From contig CAVZHY010000005.1 of NCBI GenBank assembly GCA_963775235.1, positions 62,001 to 126,000 on the forward strand: a stretch of 64,000 bases of DNA. Direction: 5' to 3'. Positions 39,494 through 49,982 of this stretch are shown one piece after another. The stretch's first letter is position 1. Every line of letters starts with the position of its first letter. The notes below the pieces were generated by a model, which made no database searches, was not told the origin of the DNA, and was given only the letters and a program-made list of their open reading frames with translations. The position numbers and the translations under genes are program-made. The stretch is from JBBDMC01 sp963775235 (GTDB lineage: Bacteria; Pseudomonadota; Alphaproteobacteria; Rhizobiales; Kaistiaceae).

Positions 39494-39661
39494 TCATGGG
39501 CGCTGCAGGAATCGCAAGTAGAAAGCTGCGAACACCAGGACAATTCCAATATTCACGATCAGCCGTTCCCAGAACCGGTTTCTGAAGAACAGGAAATCGA
39601 CTGCAACTATAATTGCTACCATGAGCACGCCGCAGAGCACCCCGGTTGCATCTCTTCTCAT
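39494..39661 (-). CDS. Small two-span membrane protein, 55 residues
   Basis: Opens MRRDATGVLCGVL. A first hydrophobic span covers about residues 7-25 (ending VAVDFLFF), then a basic-aromatic loop RNRFWERL and a second span (IVNIGIVLVFAAFYL), ending FLQRP. The layout and the RNRFWERL loop match a conserved uncharacterised family of tiny alphaproteobacterial membrane proteins I have seen before. It has no strong ribosome site. Function unknown. Confidence 0.72.
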   Translation of the reverse strand: MRRDATGVLCGVLMVAIIVAVDFLFFRNRFWERLIVNIGIVLVFAAFYLRFLQRP

Positions 39662-40187
39662 TTTAAATATCCGAAAACTCGGGATCGCCCGGATGCCGAC
39701 GATAACCCAAATCTTTCGGGCTGCGCGAAAGATAAAGGCGTGATTTTAGAAGCGGCTGGCGCGCCGCCAGCGTCAAAACGCACCGGCATCCCCCATGGTT
39801 GCCCCGAATTTCGCTCCGCGTAATGCGGGCCCGATCCCGCGGCGGCCGCGTCCCCGCTCCGCGGCGGAAGTCGGATAGGTCCGATTTCAGCAAACGGCGA
39901 GAGGGACATTGCGTGGGGGTTTCGAGCCACCGTAGCACACGATGGTCGTCATCATCGTGTCGATGAAGGGCAGTTCAGGCTCATCAACCATCGGACGACG
40001 ATAGCGCGCTGTCGCTTTGAGGACAGCAACCAGCCCTATCCCCCGGTTCCGGCCTTCATCCGGGATTAACCCTGGCCAAAAATGGTCGCCGCCGCCCGGC
40101 AAAGAGCCGGACGGCGGCGGGGTCAGGACTGAAACCGACGTCTTTGCGGGGTGGGGGACAGACGCCGATGCGAGCGGGGACTCGCGA
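39662..40187. other. Intergenic stretch with hairpins
   Basis: About 525 bases without a supported gene. Two hairpins stand out: ACACGATG/CATCGTGT at 39937-39960 and CGCCGCCG-c-CCGGC/GCCGG-a-CGGCGGCG at 40087-40119 with a five-base loop. The second is strong enough to terminate transcription but lacks a U-tract. Confidence 0.45.
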
Positions 40188-40334
40188 TCAGTCCATGATG
40201 ATTTCCACTGAAATGTAGTGCGTGCCGGCGCGGCCGCCAGTGACCCCGGTCACTTTTTGGCCGCGGCCGGCTCCGCGGCGTTTGGTCTCGCCCGCGACCT
40301 GCTGTAAAAGGGCGCGGGGCTGATTCGACGGCAC
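40188..40334 (-). CDS. Possible 48-residue basic protein
   Basis: GTG 40334 opens a short frame (MPSNQPRALLQQVAGE, a Lys/Arg/Gly-rich middle, then GTHYISVEIIMD). The end looks coding, but there is no clear ribosome site, and the frame stays open further upstream. Uncertain. Confidence 0.25.
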   Translation of the reverse strand: MPSNQPRALLQQVAGETKRRGAGRGQKVTGVTGGRAGTHYISVEIIMD

Positions 40335-40376
40335 GGGACAGGGGCGTCCCGAACCGGGAGATCGTTGGCAGCGGTC

Positions 40377-40538
40377 ATGCGAAGATCCCTCCTGATTGTG
40401 GCGCTCATCGTCATGCTTGTGGCGCTCGACGCCTACGCGAATGACTTTCAGTTCACGGGCCGGCTGATCTCGGAAGTCAGGGAGTTTGCCCGGCTGGTGA
40501 ACCGCTTCGTCGGCCATGCGTTCAGCTTCCTCGACTGA
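40377..40538 (+). CDS. Small membrane-anchored or secreted protein, 53 residues
   Basis: MRRSLLIVALIVMLVALDAY forms a signal-anchor or signal peptide (possible cut after AYA), followed by an amphipathic segment rich in Arg, Val and Phe ending GHAFSFLD. Starts at ATG 40377. It converges with the L,D-transpeptidase gene, whose stop is 18 bases away. No family recognised. Confidence 0.55.
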   Translation: MRRSLLIVALIVMLVALDAYANDFQFTGRLISEVREFARLVNRFVGHAFSFLD

Positions 40539-40555
40539 CCGGAACCCCGCCGCCG

Positions 40556-41092
40556 CTAGTTCACCACGCTGATGCGCGTGTTGGCCTTGCCGTACGCGTT
40601 GACCAGATCGTAGAAGATCCTGGCGTTGTCGGGGTGCAGCCGCACACAGCCGTGCGAGGCCGGCCGACCGAGCTGGCTGATCTCCGTCGTCCCGTGGATG
40701 GCGTAGCCCTTGTAGAAGAACACCGACCACGGCATCGGCGCGTTATGGTATTTGGCCGAGCGGTCGTGCGGCGACAGCCACTGCGGCTGTCAGCTTCCCG
40801 TCGGGGTGTGATAACGGCCGCCGCCGGTGGAGACGGGAAACGTCTCGGTCAGCCGGCCGTCGACGTAAACGGTCATCGTCTGGTCGGAAATGTCGACGCG
40901 GGCCGTCAGGATGTGCGGCTGCGGCGCCGGCCCGTCGACCACGGGCGAGGCGAGGGCGACCCTGGTGCCGGGCCCCGCCGCCATGGCCGGCATGGCGCCG
41001 ACCCCCGCCGTCATCAGCATCACTGCCGCCCCAAGACCCCATGAGCGCACCGTCTTCCGGCATTGTTTGCCCTTGTCCCGATCGTCCCGCAT
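40556..41092 (-). CDS. L,D-transpeptidase (YkuD), interrupted by one in-frame TGA
   Basis: About 178 codons. A signal peptide (GLGAAVMLMTAGVGAMPAMA) and a YkuD domain: DISDQTMTVYVDGRLTETFP, YHTPTGS, then YHNAPMPWSVFFYKGYAIHG with catalytic histidine and, near the end, GRPASHGCVRLHPDNARIFY with the active cysteine. Makes 3-3 crosslinks in peptidoglycan or anchors proteins. A TGA at 40792-40790 falls between TGS and QPQWLSPH without change of frame. A one-base substitution would restore a sense codon (TGG would fit), so the break is a nonsense change, unlike the indels elsewhere. Confidence 0.8.
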
Positions 41093-41519
41093 GACTGCCT
41101 CCTCTACGCAACGCGTGACAACGATTTCCCGTCTCTTCACTCCATTCTGATTGCCAGCATGGCGAGTTCCGCTGCATGCGACGCCGCAAATCGAGCGCAG
41201 CCGCGCATCTCACCCGCATCGATTTCCTGGATCCTGCGTCTGTGGAAACGGCCGTCCGCCGGCGGCGCCGAAAACTCGGTCTTGCCCGCGCCCGACGCGA
41301 CCCGTGACGATGCAACCCACGCCGCGACGAGCGCACGCGCTCCGATCAGCGGTTTCATCGTACCCAGCCAAACGCTACAGGCGACCCGCCACAAAGGCCG
41401 CCACGCCTCCTCAACAGGGCTGGAATCGTACGCCATGCGGCGAACCCCGGAAACCGCCAATCGTTGGATTTCCGTGCCGGCCCGTGCAAAATTACGTGAG
41501 CACTGTCCTGAGTGCCCGT

Positions 41520-41548
41520 TTGCAACACGGCGAGTGCGACGATATATG
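41520..41548 (+). promoter_or_regulatory. Sigma-70-type promoter candidate for yfgM-like/der
   Basis: TTGCAA, a 17-base spacer, then TATATG, about 50 bases before the ATG of the yfgM-like gene. Spacing and hexamers are close to consensus. No other start lies between. Confidence 0.45.
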
Positions 41549-41598
41549 GTGCGGCGAGCGGTGGCGCGGCACGCGCGCGACCGGTCGTTTGAGGCAAC

Positions 41599-42282
41599 AT
41601 GGCTGATATTTTCCGCGAAGTTGACGAGGATCTCCGGCGCGAGCAGGTCCGCAAGCTGTGGGACCGCTTCGGCCCTTACGTCATCGGCGTGGCGGTTCTG
41701 ATCGTCGTGGCGACCGCCGGCTATCGCGGCTGGGAATACTGGAAGCTCCGTCAGGCGCAGGCGACCGGTGACCGGTTCGTCGCCGCGCTGCGGCTGGCCG
41801 ACCAGGACCAGCACGACGAGGCGATCACTGCGCTGCAGGCCATCGAAAAGAGCGGCAGCGGCGCGTATCCGGTCCTCGCCTCGTTCCGCATCGCCGCCGA
41901 GAAGGCCGCCGCCGGGGACGACACCGGTGCCATTGCCGAGTACGACGCCATCGCCGCCCGCGGTGGCATTTCGGTCGACCTGCGCACGCTCGCGCGCCTC
42001 CGCGCTGCCCTCCTCGTGGTCGACAGCGGCGACTTCGCCGATCTCAAGAAGCGTGTCGGCGACCTTGCGACCGTGGGGAATCCCTGGCGTCACACCGCCC
42101 GCGAGATCCTCGGCCTCGGCGCGTGGCGGGCCGGCGATCTTGCCACCGCCAAGAGCTACTTCGACGAGATCGACAGCGATCAGGAAACCCCGCAGGACCT
42201 CCGCCAGCGCGCCCAGTTGATGCTGGCGCTGATCGCGGCGGCGCAGTCTCCGACGGCCGCACCTGCCAAGCCCGAGGGCTGA
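41599..42282 (+). CDS. YfgM-like TPR membrane protein
   Basis: 227 residues. A short cytoplasmic start ([20 protein letters not shown]) is followed by one membrane span ([19 protein letters not shown]) and a periplasmic TPR-like region with [20 protein letters not shown] and [18 protein letters not shown]. The family is an ancillary chaperone of the Sec translocon. The next gene is der, as in related genomes, but bamB, often between them, is absent. The frame is intact. Confidence 0.88.
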   Translation: MADIFREVDEDLRREQVRKLWDRFGPYVIGVAVLIVVATAGYRGWEYWKLRQAQATGDRFVAALRLADQDQHDEAITALQAIEKSGSGAYPVLASFRIAAEKAAAGDDTGAIAEYDAIAARGGISVDLRTLARLRAALLVVDSGDFADLKKRVGDLATVGNPWRHTAREILGLGAWRAGDLATAKSYFDEIDSDQETPQDLRQRAQLMLALIAAAQSPTAAPAKPEG

Positions 42283-42329
42283 GCGCCCCCGCTTGGCTGA
42301 GCGTTCTGGCGGCGCCCGGTACGTTTCCG

Positions 42330-43697
42330 ATGTCGGCTGAGCCTCGTCTGACCCGCGTCGCCATCGTCGGCCGGCCGAACGTCGGCAAGTCGACGCTGTT
42401 CAACCGCCTGGTCGGCCATCGGGTGGCGCTGGTCGACAACCTGCCGGGCGTGACCCGCGATCGCCGGGAGGGCGACGCCCGCCTTGGCCATCTCCGCTTC
42501 ACCGCCATCGACACCGCCGGCCTCGACGAGGCCGACGCCGGCAGCCTTGCCGCCCGTATGACCGCGCAGACGGAGGCGGCAGTGCGCACGGCAGACGCGG
42601 TCCTCTTCCTCGTCGATGCGCGCGCCGGGCTGACGCCGCTCGATCGCCGCTTCGCCGATGTTCTGCGCGGTGCCGGCAAGCCGATGGTGCTGGTCGCCAA
42701 CAAGACCGAGAGCGCTGCCGCCGATGCGGGGCTGCTTGAGGCCTATGCCCTCGGCCTCGGCGAGCCGGTCGCGATTTCCGCCGAGCACGGTGACGGCATG
42801 GCCGATCTCGTCGAGGCGCTGGAGCCTCACCTGCCGTCGCCGGCAGGGGCGGAAACGGAAAGCACTGGACAGCATTTGCGCGTCGCCGTCGTCGGCAGGC
42901 CCAATGTCGGCAAGTCGACGCTGATCAATCGCATCATCGGCGATGAGCGGCTCCTGACCGGTCCGGAAGCCGGCATCACCCGCGACGCCATCGCCGTCGA
43001 CTGGACGTGGCGCGATCAGCCCTTCCGCCTGTTCGATACCGCCGGCCTCCGCCGCAAGGCGCGCGTCGACGAAAAGCTCGAAAAGCTCGCCGTCGGGGAT
43101 GCGCTCCGCGCCATCCGTTTCGCCGAGGTGGTGATCCTGGTCGTGGACGTCGGCCAGCCCTTCGAGAAGCAGGACCTCCAGATCGCCGACCTGATCGAGC
43201 AGGAGGGGCGTGCCGTCGTCATCGCGCTCGCCAAGTGGGACCTCGTCACCGACCGTCAGGCGACGCGCGCCGACCTTGCCGAGAAGGCCGGCCGCCTGCT
43301 GCCCCAGCTTGCCGGCATCGACCTGGTGCCTGTGTCGGGGCTGACCGGGGAGGGGATCGACCGCCTGCTCGCCGCGGTCGTCAAGGCTCACGCCATTTGG
43401 AATAAGCGGCTCCCGACCGCCCGGCTCAACCGGTGGCTTGGTGACGCGGTGGAGCGCCACCCTCCGCCCGCGGTTTCCGGCCGCCGAATCCGCCTGCGTT
43501 ACCTGACCCAGCTCAAGGGCCGGCCGCCGACGTTCGTGGCGTTCTGCTCGCGCCCGGACAAGCTCCCCGACGCCTACCGCCGTTATCTGATGAACGGCCT
43601 TCGTGCCGATTTCGGCCTCGCCGGCACGCCGCTCCGCCTGATCCTCAGGCGGGGCGAGAATCCGTATGCGAGCCGGAAACGTCGGCCCAGGACTTGA
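42330..43697 (+). CDS. der: Ribosome biogenesis GTPase Der (EngA)
   Basis: 455 residues, needed for 50S subunit assembly. Two GTPase domains in tandem: first P-loop [29 protein letters not shown]; second P-loop [30 protein letters not shown]. The KH-like C-terminal domain ([30 protein letters not shown]) completes it. ATG 42330 gives a short [14 protein letters not shown] start. The 3' end overlaps the opposite-strand pyruvate-kinase-like gene by 53 bases. Confidence 0.95.
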   Translation: MSAEPRLTRVAIVGRPNVGKSTLFNRLVGHRVALVDNLPGVTRDRREGDARLGHLRFTAIDTAGLDEADAGSLAARMTAQTEAAVRTADAVLFLVDARAGLTPLDRRFADVLRGAGKPMVLVANKTESAAADAGLLEAYALGLGEPVAISAEHGDGMADLVEALEPHLPSPAGAETESTGQHLRVAVVGRPNVGKSTLINRIIGDERLLTGPEAGITRDAIAVDWTWRDQPFRLFDTAGLRRKARVDEKLEKLAVGDALRAIRFAEVVILVVDVGQPFEKQDLQIADLIEQEGRAVVIALAKWDLVTDRQATRADLAEKAGRLLPQLAGIDLVPVSGLTGEGIDRLLAAVVKAHAIWNKRLPTARLNRWLGDAVERHPPPAVSGRRIRLRYLTQLKGRPPTFVAFCSRPDKLPDAYRRYLMNGLRADFGLAGTPLRLILRRGENPYASRKRRPRT

Positions 43698-45161
43698 GCG
43701 CCCTCAGCGTCGGCGTCTTCTTGGTCTGGTGTCCGCCCATGCGGTGCAGGAGCCGGTCGAGCGCGTCGATGGCGACGCCCACGTTGGGCCCTTTGTTGAG
43801 CATCACGCATTCGGCGCGCCCCGCCATCGCCGCGTCGGTCATCTCGCCACGCGACGGCAGCCCGGTTTTGACCAGCTCTTCCAGCACCTGGGTCGCCCAG
43901 ATCGCCGGCACGTGCGCCGCCTCACAGATCCACAGGATCTCCTCCTGCATTTCGGCCAGCCGCTCGAAGCCGAGTTCCACGGCAAGATCACCACGCGCGA
44001 TCATCACCGCCAGCGGCTGACGGCCAGCCGCCTGGATGATGATTTCAGGCAGGTTCCTCACCGCCCGAGGAGTCTCGATCTTGGCCACAAGGCCGATTTC
44101 CTGCCAGTCGAGCCGCCGCCGGCTGAGCTCCTCCTGGACGAGTGCGACATGCTCGGCCGTTTCCACAAACGAGTAGCCGATGAAGTCCGCGTGGTCGGAA
44201 ATGAAATCGAGGTCGGCAAAATCCTCCTCAGACAGCGGCGACAAGCCGAGATCGACGTTCGGAAAGACAAGGCCCTTCTCGGCCTTGAGCCCCCCTTCAG
44301 CTTGCCGTCGTCGATGCGCACGACCAGACCATCCGTCGTCTGGCGTGTGACCGCACCGCGCAGCACGCCGTCGTCGTATGACATGCGGTCGCCGACCTTT
44401 ACCCGGTGGAATGCGCCGGACAGCGTGCAGGTGCACTGAAAGGGGAATTCTCCGCGTGCGGGGTCGATCGCCTCGGCCAGCAGCAGGTCGTCGCCGACCA
44501 TCACCCGCTCGTGGCCTGCCGCGCTGTAAACATCGCCGGTCCGCACCTTCGGTCCGGCTATGTCCATCAGGATGCGGATGCGGCCGGTCTCGCGGGCGGC
44601 GCGGCGCGTGTTCTCGATCATGCGCGCCCACACGTCCAGGTCGTCGTGGGCGCAGTTAATCCGCACCAGGTTGGCGCCGCGCCGGGCGAAATCGAGCACC
44701 AGGCCGGGATCGTTGGCCGCCTCCGTGCCTAGCGTCACCATGATGCGCCCCGCACGGCCCTGTGAGGGCGGCCCGAACAGCGTCAGCGCATTCTCCGTGA
44801 GCAGCCTTTCACCGCGGAAGAACTGGCGCTCCGACGGCATCCGCGCGTGGTCGGGCGGTGCTTCGTCTACCATCAGGCTGAGCGCGGCGCCCACCGCGTC
44901 GAGCGTCGCCAGCACGCGGCCCTCGGCGCGGCCGAGGGACGACAGGCCGAGCGCCATCAGTCGTCGTTGCAGGTGGCGCAGGTCGATCTGTCGGAAAACC
45001 AGATAGTGGGCAAGGTTGAGCGCGCTCGGGCCGAAACCGCGTCGCTCGATCCCCTGGCGCCACCGTCGGTTGAGAACCTTGCCGCTGGTCGCGACCCGCG
45101 TCCGGACTGCCGCAACCTCAGCGGCCACACTCTGCAGCCGATCCTGCCACGCTGCGTCCAT
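43645..45161 (-). CDS. Pyruvate-kinase-family protein with N-terminal extension (one frameshift)
   Basis: About 505 residues. Roughly 125 N-terminal residues carry no kinase motifs ([20 protein letters not shown]). The kinase barrel starts at [20 protein letters not shown] and includes [49 protein letters not shown] and [16 protein letters not shown]. It ends soon after the barrel, so the allosteric C-domain is missing. This is an atypical, possibly divergent enzyme. The frame breaks in a run of six c near 44290 that would need seven, a loss of one base and a classic homopolymer error. It overlaps der tail to tail. Confidence 0.85.
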
Positions 45162-45262
45162 TGCATTCCAGCCTTGACCGCATCATCCGGTACACCGGAT
45201 TTGTGACACGTCTCGGTCGCCGCGGATTGCCCTGGATCAAGGATCGCCGCAGAATGCGTGGA

Positions 45263-46021
45263 TCAAGACGACCACGCGCCGAGCGCGACCGTTTCGCCGC
45301 TCCGAAAATCGAACATGGCACCGTTGTCGTCGTAATCCGGTGACAGCATGCGGACGATGTCCGGCGCCAACGCTTCCGGCGGCTTCAGCGTCGCCGGGTC
45401 CTCCCCGGGCATTGCCTGGGCGCGCATGGCGGTCCTGAGCGGACCCGGGTTCATCAGGTTGACCCTGATTGCAGTCTGCCGCACCTCGCCGGCGTAAGTT
45501 CGCGCCAGCGCCTCCAGTGCCGCCTTGGAGACAGTGTAGACGCCCCAGTAGGGACGGCACGAACGCGTCACCCCCGACGTCATGAATAGCGCGCGTCCGG
45601 CCGTCGACTGGCGAAGCAGCGGATCGAGCGAGCGGATCAGCCGCCAGTTGGCGGTGACGTTGACCGCCATCACATCGTCCCAGACCTTCGGCTCCAGATG
45701 CGCCAGCGGCGTGACGGCGCCGAGCAGTCCAGCGTTGGCGAAAAGACCGTCGAGGCGCCCCCAGCGCTCGTAAATCACCGCTCCAAGCCGGTCGATCGCG
45801 GGAAAATCATTGAGGTCGAGAGGAACCAGCGTGAGGGCGCCACCCCTCGCGCGCACCGCGTCGTCCAGCTCTTCCAGCCCACCGACAGTGCGCGCGACCG
45901 CAACCACGTGCGCGCCAGCCTCCGCCAGCGCCAGCGCTGCGGCCCGCCCGATGCCGCGCGAAGCACCGGTGATGACGACGATCCGGTCAGTGAGTGGTCC
46001 CATCGCGTGTTCGCTTACCAA
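45263..46021 (-). CDS. Short-chain dehydrogenase/reductase
   Basis: 252 residues. The cofactor loop is VITGASRGIGRAAALALAEA, then LFANAGLLGAVTPL, the catalytic serine in ALFMTSGVT, the Tyr-Lys pair in VYTVSKAALEALAR and the NPGPLRTAMR segment after it. A later start at 46003 (MGPLTDRIVV) is equally likely. Classical SDR; substrate unknown. It follows purF on the same strand but is separated by a structured repeat. Confidence 0.9.
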   Translation of the reverse strand: MVSEHAMGPLTDRIVVITGASRGIGRAAALALAEAGAHVVAVARTVGGLEELDDAVRARGGALTLVPLDLNDFPAIDRLGAVIYERWGRLDGLFANAGLLGAVTPLAHLEPKVWDDVMAVNVTANWRLIRSLDPLLRQSTAGRALFMTSGVTRSCRPYWGVYTVSKAALEALARTYAGEVRQTAIRVNLMNPGPLRTAMRAQAMPGEDPATLKPPEALAPDIVRMLSPDYDDNGAMFDFRSGETVALGAWSS

Positions 46022-46122
46022 GCCGGCACGAAATGCGCGAGTCGCTTTGGCTCATTTCTCCCGCGTTCCGCGATCCGCCTCTCTCATGGGGAGAGAGCCT
46101 GCCCCCGGCTTTGACGGGGGTC

Positions 46123-46154
46123 GGAATCCTGATTGGCCTGCCAATCGGGATTCC
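46123..46154. repeat. Intergenic palindromic repeat downstream of purF
   Basis: GGAATCC-t-GATTGGC and GCCAATC-g-GGATTCC form a 15-base stem with a two-base turn. It is next to a CCCCGGCTTTGACGGGGG hairpin (from 46102) and CTCTCATGGGGAGAG, and is followed by GGGTGAGGGG. This compound pattern resembles dispersed alphaproteobacterial intergenic palindromes. It may also end purF transcription. Confidence 0.6.
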
Positions 46155-46273
46155 GGGTGAGGGGATATAGCCTTCACCGATCAGACGCGCCGTTCGCCCC
46201 GGGAGAGATGAAGCCCGTGTCCAGCTTTAAAAACCATAGGACGCCATTTCAGGGAGGTCTGAAGCCGGAGCCG

Positions 46274-47734
46274 TCAGCCGGTCTCCGCCAGCATCCGGAA
46301 CGGGCGGGCGTTGTTGCTGTTTTCGCGATCGCTGAGCCGGGTCGGATAGGCGCCGGTGAAGCACGCGTCGCAGAACTGCGGTTGGTCGGGATCGCGCGCT
46401 TTTTTGCCCACCGCCCGGTAGAGGGCGTCGATCGACAGGAATTCCAGGCTGTCGACCTTGATGAACTTGGCCATTTCCGCAACCGACATGCGCGCGGCGA
46501 TGAGCTTGGATTGCTCCGGGGTGTCGACGCCGTAGAAACACGAGTTCATCGTCGGGGGGCTCGCGATGCGCATGTGCACCTCCCGCGCGCCGGCCTCCCG
46601 GATCATTTGCACGATCTTCAGCGACGTCGTCCCGCGCACGATCGAATCGTCCACCAGCACGACGCGTCTGCCGGCCAGCACGTCGCGGTTGGCGTTGTGC
46701 TTGAGGCGCACGCCCATGTGGCGGATCGCTTCGCTTGGCTCGATAAACGTGCGCCCGACATAGTGGTTGCGGATGATGCCGAGGTCGAACGGCAGGCCCG
46801 CCGCGTCCGCATAACCGATCGCGGCCGGCGTGCCGGAGTCGGGCACCGGCACCACCAAGTCGGCGGCGACGGCGCGCTCGCGGGCGAGCTCGGCACCGAT
46901 GCGCTTTCGGACTTCGTAAACGCCGCGCCCTTCCACCACCGAGTCGGGCCGCGAGAAATAGACATACTCGAAGATACAGAATCGCTGCTTCATCGCGCCG
47001 AACGGGAACTGGCTTTCGATGCCATCCGTGGTGACTATCACCATTTCACCGGGTGCAACGTCCCGCACGAATTGCGCGCCGATGATGTCGAGCGCGCAGG
47101 TTTCGGAAGCGAGGATGGTCGCCCCGTCGAGGTCGCCGATCACCAGCGGCCGGACCCCGAGCGGATCGCGGCAGCCGATCATCTTCTTGGCCGACAGGCA
47201 GACGAGCGAGTAGGCGCCCTCGACCTGGGTGAGGGCGTCGATCACCCGCTCGACCAGGTGGCCGCGGGCCGAGGTCGCGATCAGGTGGAGGATCACTTCG
47301 GTGTCGGAGGTCGACTGGAAGATCGATCCCCGCCGTTGCAGGCGGTCCTGCAGCGTCAGCGCGTTGGTCAGGTTGCCGTTGTGAGCGACGGCAAAGCCGC
47401 CGCCTGAGAACTCGGCGAACAGCGGCTGGATGTTGCGCTCGATGGGGGCGCCGTGGGTCGAGTAGCGCACGTGACCGATCGCCCGGTCGCCGGCGAGCCC
47501 CTCGACCACGTCTCGCTTGGTGAAGTTGTCCCCGACGAGGCCCGCACGGCGGGCGCTATGGAACCGCTCGCCGTCGAACGTGACGATGCCTGCCGCTTCC
47601 TGGCCCCGGTGCTGCAGCGCATGCAGGCCAAGCACGGTCAGCGGTGCGGCATCCGGGTGCCCGAAGACGCCGAAGACGCCACACTCTTCGTGAAATTTGT
47701 CGTCGTCGAACGGCAGCCCGATCGTCTGGTTCAT
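46274..47734 (-). CDS. purF: Amidophosphoribosyltransferase
   Basis: 486 residues. First committed step of purine synthesis. The N-terminal nucleophile cysteine is in HEECGVFGVFG, exposed by loss of a short propeptide. The glutaminase domain has LHALQHRGQEAAGI and HNGNLTNALTL. The phosphoribosyltransferase domain has VVLVDDSIVRGTTSLK, the PRPP loop. SPPTMNSCFYGVDTPE completes the family. Frame intact; cvpA is immediately upstream on the same strand. Confidence 0.95.
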   Translation of the reverse strand: MNQTIGLPFDDDKFHEECGVFGVFGHPDAAPLTVLGLHALQHRGQEAAGIVTFDGERFHSARRAGLVGDNFTKRDVVEGLAGDRAIGHVRYSTHGAPIERNIQPLFAEFSGGGFAVAHNGNLTNALTLQDRLQRRGSIFQSTSDTEVILHLIATSARGHLVERVIDALTQVEGAYSLVCLSAKKMIGCRDPLGVRPLVIGDLDGATILASETCALDIIGAQFVRDVAPGEMVIVTTDGIESQFPFGAMKQRFCIFEYVYFSRPDSVVEGRGVYEVRKRIGAELARERAVAADLVVPVPDSGTPAAIGYADAAGLPFDLGIIRNHYVGRTFIEPSEAIRHMGVRLKHNANRDVLAGRRVVLVDDSIVRGTTSLKIVQMIREAGAREVHMRIASPPTMNSCFYGVDTPEQSKLIAARMSVAEMAKFIKVDSLEFLSIDALYRAVGKKARDPDQPQFCDACFTGAYPTRLSDRENSNNARPFRMLAETG

Positions 47735-47752
47735 GTCAGTGATGTTGCCTCG

Positions 47753-48412
47753 TCAGTCGCCCGGCGGAACGTCGTCGTTATTCTGGATCAGCGTGTCGAG
47801 ACCCTGCCGGGCGCCGTTGTCGTAGCCGGGACTGTTGGGGTCGGCGACAGTATTACCCGATGCATCGTCCGCCGGCGCCTCCGTGCTTGTGCCGGTCACG
47901 TCCTCGCCGTCGGTGCCGTGGAGGCGCTGGACGATGCTCGTCTCGATGTCTTGCGGCAGCGCCGCGACCAGCTTCTGGCCGAGGTCCTCCAGCATCGTCT
48001 TGGACTGTGCATTGGCGACCCACGTCGGCGGCGGCTGCACCAGCCAGTTGAAGAACAGGAGCGCGATGACCACCAGCAGGATGCCCCGGGCGGCGCCGAA
48101 CAGGAAGCCGAGCGCCCGGTCGACGGCGCCAATGCGGCTATCGATAACGAAGTCGGAGAACTTCATGGTGATGTAGCTGGCGACGATCAGCGCGATGAAG
48201 AAGATCGCCGCCGCCGACACGATCATCTGGACGGTGTGACTGGCGATGTACGGTGCCACGAGAGGCACGACCGGCTTGTACAGCAGGTAGGCAGCCGCGG
48301 CGGCGGCCACCCACGAGGCGATCGACAGCACCTCGCGGACGAACCCGCGCACCATGGCGAGGACCGCCGAAATCAGCACCACCACCACAACGAGCAGATC
48401 AAGGAGGGTCAG
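47753..48412 (-). CDS. cvpA: CvpA-family membrane protein
   Basis: About 219 residues. Four hydrophobic spans with family hallmarks: LISAVLAMVRGFVREVLSI at the start and DRALGFLFGAARGILLVVIA in the middle, then an acidic/Thr-rich cytoplasmic or periplasmic tail. The start is unresolved: CTG 48412 gives the usual residues before span 1, GTG 48388 would cut into it, and no ATG is available before an in-frame stop. Linked to envelope tolerance, and named for colicin V production. Directly upstream of purF, the common arrangement. Confidence 0.85.
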   Translation of the reverse strand: MTLLDLLVVVVVLISAVLAMVRGFVREVLSIASWVAAAAAAYLLYKPVVPLVAPYIASHTVQMIVSAAAIFFIALIVASYITMKFSDFVIDSRIGAVDRALGFLFGAARGILLVVIALLFFNWLVQPPPTWVANAQSKTMLEDLGQKLVAALPQDIETSIVQRLHGTDGEDVTGTSTEAPADDASGNTVADPNSPGYDNGARQGLDTLIQNNDDVPPGD

Positions 48413-48567
48413 GGGATAACCTCACGGCATCTTCGGGCGCCCAAAAGCGGAAACGGGCCGCGCTGTCCGCAGATCCTGCTAGCACGAATTCAGCCGTCCG
48501 TAACGCATCGCAACAGGAAAAACACCCCCAAAACAATGCATCGCAATAGGGGCAAAACGGCGCAGAT

Positions 48568-49962
<1,395 letters not shown>

Positions 49963-49982
49963 CCGGCGAATCTCCGTTCTTG

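Noticed and set aside
40790..40792. TGA read as tryptophan (alternative genetic code)
   Set aside because: TGA ends many intact genes here at their expected C-termini (fabG, acpP, guaB, rsmB), so the code is standard.
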